64,000 nt of DNA from Halocaridina rubra. Lineage: Eukaryota; Arthropoda; Malacostraca; Decapoda; Atyidae. Positions 57,700-64,000 of the stretch are shown piece by piece. The translations under genes and the position numbers were made by a program. The stretch is taken from contig JAXCGZ010005723.1 of assembly GCA_037179515.1 (NCBI GenBank), positions 12,501 to 76,500 on the forward strand, given 5' to 3'. The notes under the pieces were generated by a model that saw only the letters and a list, made by a program, of their open reading frames with translations, did no database searches and had not been told where the DNA came from. Within the stretch, counting starts at the first letter, position 1, and each line of letters starts with the position of its first letter.

Positions 57700-58855
57700 G
57701 GTAAGTCCCTTTTATCTACCAGTCATTTTGTCACTGAATATATAATTTAGTCAGGGATTTAATAATTAAGTGAATTATTCATTAGATCAGTTAATAATTA
57801 ATTCTGTCACTCAGTGATTGAATAATCCAATGAATTAGTTATTCATTAAATCAGTCGGTCACTAATTCAGTTAGTTAGTGATTGAATAATCCAATGAATT
57901 AGTTATTTATTAATATCAATCAGTCACTAATTCAGTTAGTCAGTGATTGAATAAGCCAGTGAATTAGTTATTCATTGAATAAAGAAGTGAATAAGTCAGT
58001 CAGTCAATCAGTCAGTCACTTTGTCATTGGATAAATGAATAAAACAGTAAAGTATTCAGTCTTTAATTCATCATTCAATGACTGAATAAACCACTGAATT
58101 AATAATTAAATCAGTCAATTATCAATTGAATAAGCCAATGAATCAGCCAGTTAATAACTCAGTCACTCAGTGGTTGCATAAATGAGTGAATTAGTCACTA
58201 ATTAAGTCAGTAGGTGATTGTATAAGACACTAAATCAGTCAGTCACTAAATAATCCAATTGTTGATTGATTAAGCCACTGCATTATTCTGCCACGGAATC
58301 AGTAACTCAGTCAGTGTTTGAATGATGCCTTAAATCAGCCAGTAACTCTCTCACTCAGTAATTGAATGAATAATTGTATTATTCAGTTACTAATTCAATC
58401 AATTTTTAATTGAATAAATAACTGAATCAGTTATCAGTCAGCCACTAGACCAGTCAGTTAGTGATTGAAAAAGCCAATGAATCAGTCAAGCAATAAGTCA
58501 TTCAGCCAGTAACGGATGAAGCCAGTGCATCAGTTAATAAATATATAATTAATTCAGTCAGCCAATAATTGAGTAAACCCGAAAACATGTCAGCCACATA
58601 TAAGTCATGCAATTATTGAATAACTCATTCATTTAATAAATTAATCAATGATATGATAATTCCAAAAATCTGTCACGAACTCATTTAGTCTGTGACTGAA
58701 GAAACAACAGTGGGTGAATTCCTTCACTAATTAATTTGCATGTGACTGAACGAATCATTAATTACTAAGTCACGAAATCAGTCATTCAATGGCTGTTAGT
58801 TAGTCAGTGACTGAATTCAGTTGGTCGATCATCCGGTCAATGATTAAGTTAGTCA
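57700..58855. repeat. Degenerate minisatellite, about 65-bp period
   Basis: Roughly 17 diverged units built from GTGATTGAATAA, CCAATGAATTAGTTATT and AATCAGTCAGTCACTAATTC. The clearest three units run from about 57,815 to 58,005. It is AT-rich with no coding potential. Confidence 0.8.
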
Positions 58856-58865
58856 TGAAAGCAAT

Positions 58866-61800
58866 AGTTTTTTTATGAGTGTGACACCAGGACAGGCATA
58901 AACTGCCCTCATCAATAAAGGCCCGGGCACGAGAAAACACCAAGACAAAGGAAAATAAAAAGGTTAAGGATAAGGCAGAGATGAGGTAATGTTGCACAAA
59001 GGAAAACGACAGATATAAAAAAACAGCCAAAGTACAGAGGACCCAGAGATATGGTGGACTAGGCCCTGATATGACGATAGATCAGCTTTTTGAAGGAAGA
59101 TAGGTCATAAGAATTTGGAAAGACAGATGGAAGAAGAGAGTTCCTGAGTCTGGAGATAGATGGGAAGAAGCAGTCGCTGCACTGACCAATCCGTGAGTTG
59201 CAAATATCCACACAGTACCTGTGTTACGCAAGTGTTACAGGGCTTCGGCGGAGGGGGGGGATACAACTCACCAACTCATCAGACCAGTGTTGTAAGTAGT
59301 AGCAGAGAGAGAGAATCAACTTAAAAGTAAGGGAAGGATCCTTAATGAGTCTGGCTGCCTTAGATTCAACCCTATCAAGGAGTTAAGTATAAGAAGAAGC
59401 ACCCCAGATGTATGAGCAGTATTTTAAGCAGTGATGGATAAGACCTTTATAGATATTAAGTAACTGTAAAGAGGAAAAGTAATGACGAAAACAAAACAGA
59501 ATCCCCAATTTTTTGGATGAAGATTTAGAAATTTGGATTATATGATTCCTCCAAGACAAGAGAGGAAGTTGGGGATTGCGGAAGATCATTAATGAAGAAA
59601 AGGAACAGAGTAGGTGAAACACCACTGGTAACAGAGAATGGGCTAGATGTTGCACTGTCTATAACTACAGATATAAGATGGTCAGAAAAAACTGGAAACC
59701 AGAGAACAGAGAGAAGGGATAAAGCCATAGGCAGGGAGTTTGGCTGACAGAGCCTTGTGCCAGACTCTGTCAAAAGCCTTAGAGATATCAAGGGCGACGG
59801 CAAAGGATTCCAAATAGTTCCTCAAAGAAGATGGCCATGTATGAGTAAGATAGGACAGGAGTTCACCATTTGATCATGCCTTGCAGAAACTGTAATGGTG
59901 ATTGGAGATAAGTGAGTTAGATTCAAGGCGTTTCAAGAAGTGAGCATTGAGCAAAGTTTCGAATATTTAGGGATAGAAGAGGTTAGGGCAATAGGTCGGT
60001 AGTTTGAAGGAATAGAGCAGTCACCCTTCTTAGGAACAGATTGCACTAAAGCATGCCGCCAAGATGAAGGTTGGAGACTGGTTGAGAGAATGAGGCAAAA
60101 AAGATGGCAAAGCACGAGAGCCAATTCATCTGCAAGCACCTTAAGGAATCTTGCAGGAAGGCCATTGGAAGCAGATGACTAGTTCGTCTTTAGCGAGCGA
60201 AAAACCTTATGAACTTTGCGTGAAGAAAGGATAAGGGAGGGCATAGGGTTAGAGAGGGGTAAAGACTGAGGAACAGGTGCGCTGAAATCGTTTATGGAAG
60301 AGTTGGCAGAAAAATGAAAGCCAAAGAAAGTGGCTTTGTCAGTGGGAGAGCAAGCTATAGAACCATCAGAACGAATGAGAGGGGGAAAGCTTAAGTTACA
60401 GAAGTTTTTGGAGAGATTTTTGGTTAAGTACCAGAAATATTTGTCAGTGGGAGAGGAGTTAAGGTCAGCAACTTTCCTTTTTATAAAGGAAGCCTTTGAC
60501 CTTCGAATCTGAGCAGTACAGCGATTCCTAGCTACAATAAAATCAGAGCGGGTTAAATCAGGAGAGGCTTGGTATGACCAGTGTGCCCGATTCCTGGCTT
60601 GAATAGCCATGGAGCAGGCATGGTCAAACCAAGGTTTAGGGGGAGAAAAAGTTTTCGTAGAGGAAGGGAAGTACACCTCCATTCCCGAGATTATGATCTC
60701 GGCAAGTTTTAGGGCTACCTGATCAAGGTTGCGGGACCGAAATAATTAGTCATCCCATTGAAACTCAAAGAGGAAGTTACGCAAATCTTCATGTTGGGTG
60801 CGCTCAAAGTGCCAAAGGCAGTGCAGAGTAGGAGGAATTGTGGAGGGGGAGCAAAAATGGAAGAGATTGAGATCACAGAGTGGTCAGATTTACCAAGAGG
60901 GGAAACCACAGAATAAGAGTAGTTTGCAGGGTTAGAAGTAAGAAATAGGCCAACAGTGTTGGCTGCATGTTTGTGTTGATCAGGAACACGAGTAGGATGC
61001 TTGATAATTTGCTCAAGATCGTGAGTAATAGAAAAAGCAAGGACCTCACTTCCTCCCAAATCAGTGTGAGAAGAATTAAGTCATTCACTGTGGTGTACAT
61101 TGAAGTCTCCAATATCGAGAACTTCAGCATATGGGTAAGAAGATAGAAAGGACTCATGGCAAAAGGACAGATATTCATAGAAAGATACAAAGTCAGTGGA
61201 GTTTGGAGTACAGTAGCAGAAGCAAAGGAATGTAGTGGTAGTGGGGAGATAGATTTTTAGCCAGGGGACATCAGTGTCAGGAGATTAAAGGTCCATGAGC
61301 CTTGAAATAGGAGAGCTGGTGTAGCAGTAGGCACATACCCCATTTTTGGAACGAAAACGAGAATACAGGTTAAAGTGGGAGATTTGAAATGGGTCAGTGG
61401 AAGCATCGCTAGACAGCTGGGTTTCAGAGAGAAGGAGGAAGTTAAGGAGGAAAGTACGCAAGAGCTGTTCCACAGACAAAAGATTAGAGTTCAGGCCACG
61501 AATATTAGAATAGTGAAAAGTGAAAGAAGCAGATCTATCATGAGGGGAATGGTTATTGGCAGAACCATTACTACCACCAGGCATGTTTACCCTCAAGCCA
61601 GTAGTGGAGTCAACAAGATCCCCGGAGATTCTTACCACTCATCTATTCCGGGTACTGGGAGCCATAAGCTGTGGCCCTTCCATAAATATAGCAAATATGA
61701 GGAAAGAAGAGGGCAAAAAGAAACAGATATGGGGTATGTTGTGACTTGTCAAATGTAATGGGATAGCAAGAGATGTGTAACGAATACACCAGAATATTTG

Positions 61801-61900
61801 ATGTAGATGTAGGCATAAGGAAAGAACCATCCTGAAGGAAGACTCAACCCGGAGCTATCTGGACCAGTCCTAGTTGAATCCGTAATACCTTCAATTGTAG
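58866..61900 (-). mobile_element. Degenerate Jockey-like LINE, about 3 kb
   Basis: The minus strand, broken by stops and shifts, encodes in order an endonuclease start (HYSNIRGLNSNLLSVEQLL and FLLLSETQLS, 61,285-61,638), the endonuclease end (PLGKSDHSVISISS, 60,715-61,059), a linker (PWFDHACSMAIQARNRAHWS, 60,179-60,682), RT start (VPKKGDCSIPSNYRPIALTS, 59,933-60,139), RT core fragment (SPTLFLFFINDLPQ, 59,525-59,803) and C-terminus (LLNIYKGLIHHCLKYCSYIW, 59,383-59,655). The catalytic YADD segment is deleted. The 3' end has CTGGTGTCACACTCAT and an A-run at 58,866. The 5' untranslated part reaches about 61,900. Confidence 0.8.
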
Positions 61901-61936
61901 TCTTTCAATGGGCGGCTGAGTCCATGGCCAACCTAC

Positions 61937-62078
61937 CTATGCACACACACAACACGTATGCACGCATATATACACACATATACACACACACACTTATGCA
62001 GGCGTGAGCACATATACACGCAAAGAAAAAACATACATATTTATACACATATATACTCACACACATACACATATACAT
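61937..62078. repeat. (CA)n-rich microsatellite
   Basis: Mixed CA, TATACACA and CATA repeats ending at the 5' truncation point of LINE copy D. Confidence 0.9.
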
Positions 62079-63401
62079 AGTTTGCAAAGTTATGGAGAAA
62101 CTACTAAGGAAACATATCTCTCTTCACTTGGAATCCTTCAACTTTTTGTCAGTGAGGCAACATGGCTTCAGAGAAGGTAGATCAACAGTAACAAACTTAT
62201 TAGAATTTTATGATGAGGTAAGCCAAATCTTACAGGAAAGAGAGGGCTGGGCAGATTGCATATTCCTAGACTTCCAGAAAGCGTTTGACACTGTTCCACA
62301 TGGGAGACTTATTAGGAAGCTGCACTCAATGGCTAGAATAGGTGGAAATGTTTTGGAATGGATAAAAACTTACTTAGAAGGAAGGGAACAGAGGGTTAGA
62401 GTAAGACACTCAGTGTCTGAATGGAGAAGAGTTAGTAGTGGAGTTCCACAGGGTTCAGTTTTAGGGCCACTTTTGTTCCTTGTATATGTAAATGACCTAC
62501 CAGAGTCTGTAAATTCATTCATGAATATGTTTGCAGATGATGCAAAGATTGTGAAGAAAGTAAAAAACGAGAACAATGGTAGAGAACTTCAGGAGGATCT
62601 AAATAATCTGCATGAGTGGTCAGAAAAGTGGCTAATGAAATTCAATACTTCAAAATGTAAGGTAATGAGAATGGGTACAAGTGCAAGAAGGCCCAAGCTT
62701 GACTACTCGGTGGCTGGAGTACAGCTTCAAGAGACAGAAAATGAGAGAGATCTAGGAGTAAACATACTAGCAGATTTGTCTCCAGAAATACATATAAATG
62801 GCGTAGTAAGGGCAGCATATGCATTCTTATCAAATGTAAGGGTAGCCTTCAGGCACATGGACAAGGAAATGTTCAGAAATATTTATGTAACCTATGTGAG
62901 GCCAAAACTCGAATATGCAGCCCCCTTTTGGAATCCGCACTTGAAAAAGCACATAGCTAAGCTTGAAAAAGTTCAAAGACATGCCACGAAACTGGTGCCA
63001 GAAATACGCAATCTCAGTTATGATGAGAGGCTGAGGGAATTAGACTTGCCATCACTCGAAGCTAGAAGAGTAAGGGGGGATATGGTGACAGTCTTTAAAT
63101 TCCTTCATGGTTATGATAGAGTGGATAGGGATCGATATTTCGATATGGCTGGCTCTAGAACTAGAGGTCATAGTTTGAAGCTTCGTAAGAAAACTTCTTT
63201 GCAGGATGTAAGGAAATACTTTTTCAGTGTAAGAGTAGTTGATAATTGGAATTCGCTAAGCGAGGAGGTAGTTAATGCTATCTCAATCCATAGTTTTAAG
63301 GACAGGTACGATAAGTATCACTAAGTCTAAAATGGAACCGATCAGGAGACGGGAAGATACGAGCTTTGGGCTCTTTCCCGTAAACACAATTAGGTAATCA
63401 C
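62079..63401 (+). mobile_element. CR1/Jockey-like LINE, copy D (5'-truncated)
   Basis: Begins at AGTTTGCAAAGTTATGGAGA next to a CA-rich tract and ends with the family tail (CACAATTAGGTAATCACA). It carries the longest uninterrupted RT frame of the family in this window. Confidence 0.9.
62092..63324 (+). CDS. Reverse transcriptase fragment of LINE copy D (open, 410 codons)
   Basis: Non-LTR reverse transcriptase that in a complete element would copy LINE RNA at a nicked target. Motifs in order: QHGFREGRSTVTNLL (about residue 23), IFLDFQKAFDTVPHG (about 63), SSGVPQGSVLGPLLF (about 121), the catalytic MFADDAKIV (about 148), KLEYAAPFWNPHL (about 270) and IHSFKDRYDKYH at the end. No stop or shift. 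The first RT segment and the whole endonuclease are absent through 5' truncation, and the ATG is an internal Met, so the fragment is not an autonomous gene. The lack of disabling changes points to recent insertion. Confidence 0.85.
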   Translation: MEKLLRKHISLHLESFNFLSVRQHGFREGRSTVTNLLEFYDEVSQILQEREGWADCIFLDFQKAFDTVPHGRLIRKLHSMARIGGNVLEWIKTYLEGREQRVRVRHSVSEWRRVSSGVPQGSVLGPLLFLVYVNDLPESVNSFMNMFADDAKIVKKVKNENNGRELQEDLNNLHEWSEKWLMKFNTSKCKVMRMGTSARRPKLDYSVAGVQLQETENERDLGVNILADLSPEIHINGVVRAAYAFLSNVRVAFRHMDKEMFRNIYVTYVRPKLEYAAPFWNPHLKKHIAKLEKVQRHATKLVPEIRNLSYDERLRELDLPSLEARRVRGDMVTVFKFLHGYDRVDRDRYFDMAGSRTRGHSLKLRKKTSLQDVRKYFFSVRVVDNWNSLSEEVVNAISIHSFKDRYDKYH

Positions 63402-63841
63402 ATACATAAAATGGCAGACCCATCACTGTCTGAGGGCTACACAACAAAGAAAAAGGACAGGTCGAAAGAACAGTCCAAGCATCGAGTGCCCAGAAACATG
63501 GCAGAACCAGACCCCAAGACAACAATAGATCTGCCGCTCCACACATGCACACACACATATTCATGTGCGTGCACGCATGCATCTGCACGTATATACACAC
63601 ATGTCTACATGCTTGCACATACACATATCTCCCTCCACGCTCACATGCACTCCCACTTGCATGTGTGTGAATGCATACATGTGCACACATATGCACTCGA
63701 GTATATATATACACACACAATTATACAAACAGGTGAGAGCAAAATTATAAAAAAGGAAGAAGAAAAAAAGTATATGTGTGCATATAAGCAATTGCATATA
63801 CATACAATTTCACATATATACCCACACATACATGCATACAC
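63402..63841. repeat. (CA)n/(ACAT)n-rich spacer
   Basis: 63,410-63,530 is non-repetitive. 63,540-63,720 and 63,775-63,841 are mixed ACAC, ACAT and TGCA-rich simple repeats. Open frames here are low complexity and not genes. Confidence 0.8.
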
Positions 63842-64000
63842 ACTACTCGATGGCAGGAGTAGAACTTCAAGAGAGAGAGAATGAGAGAGAACTAGGAGTA
63901 AGCATACTGGCCGATTTGTCTCCAGAAATGCATATAAATGGCATTGTAGGGGCAGCATATTCTTTCTTAGCAAATGTAAGGGTAGCCTTCAGGCAAATGG
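63842..64000 (+). mobile_element. CR1/Jockey-like LINE, copy E (cut by the window end)
   Basis: Starts at CTACTCGATGGCAGGAGTAG directly after an ACAT tract and runs off the window. It matches copy D from about 62,701 but is more diverged, so it is an older copy or a sister subfamily. Confidence 0.85.

Overview
This is a eukaryotic nuclear window, most likely from a decapod crustacean. The inference rests on very dense and long (TA)n, (GA/CT)n, (AAT)n and (CA)n microsatellites, tRNA-derived SINE families, several non-LTR retrotransposon families, pogo/Tigger-like DNA elements and a short TTAGG (arthropod telomere-type) tract. No species can be named from the sequence alone. There is no bacterial gene organisation and no CRISPR array.

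Positions 1-33,050 hold one complete plus-strand gene, MMS19, the HEAT-repeat targeting factor of the cytosolic iron-sulfur protein assembly machinery. I could join 20 exons (731 to 33,004). All junctions have GT/AG ends and compatible phases, and the joined frame encodes 1,011 residues, against about 1,030 in human MMS19. About 90% of the locus is intron filled with repeats. Intron 3 carries a tandem array of duplicated 3' splice sites. Introns 7 and 9 carry duplicated splice-site-proximal segments. Introns 15 and 19 carry 28-bp and 30-bp minisatellites. Intron 14 holds a 228-bp Tigger-like MITE and a 1.1-kb palindromic element. Intron 18 holds two very long TA arrays around a near-perfect palindrome.

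Positions 33,050-43,600 show no convincing gene, only SINEs, LINE tails, microsatellites and AT-rich sequence. A second gene lies on the minus strand at 43,961-44,608: an HMGB-type protein of 215 residues with two HMG boxes and an acidic tail. Its coding region is uninterrupted, and a possible 145-bp 5'UTR intron and a CCAAT/E2F-like promoter sit upstream.

Positions 45,000-64,000 are a retrotransposon graveyard and nursery. A young CR1/Jockey-like LINE family is present as one long minus-strand copy (two frameshifts) and several 5'-truncated plus-strand copies joined head-to-tail at the same 3' tail. One truncated copy keeps an open 410-codon reverse-transcriptase frame. An older Jockey-like LINE (about 58.9-61.9 kb, minus) has short internally deleted relatives elsewhere. 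Truncated LINEs of two other families sit inside (CT)n/(GA)n tracts. A 1.1-kb degenerate repeat of about 65-bp period fills 57.7-58.85 kb. Both host genes look ordinary in function. The unusual content is the way repeats have restructured MMS19 splice sites and the way LINE copies nest at a common tail.
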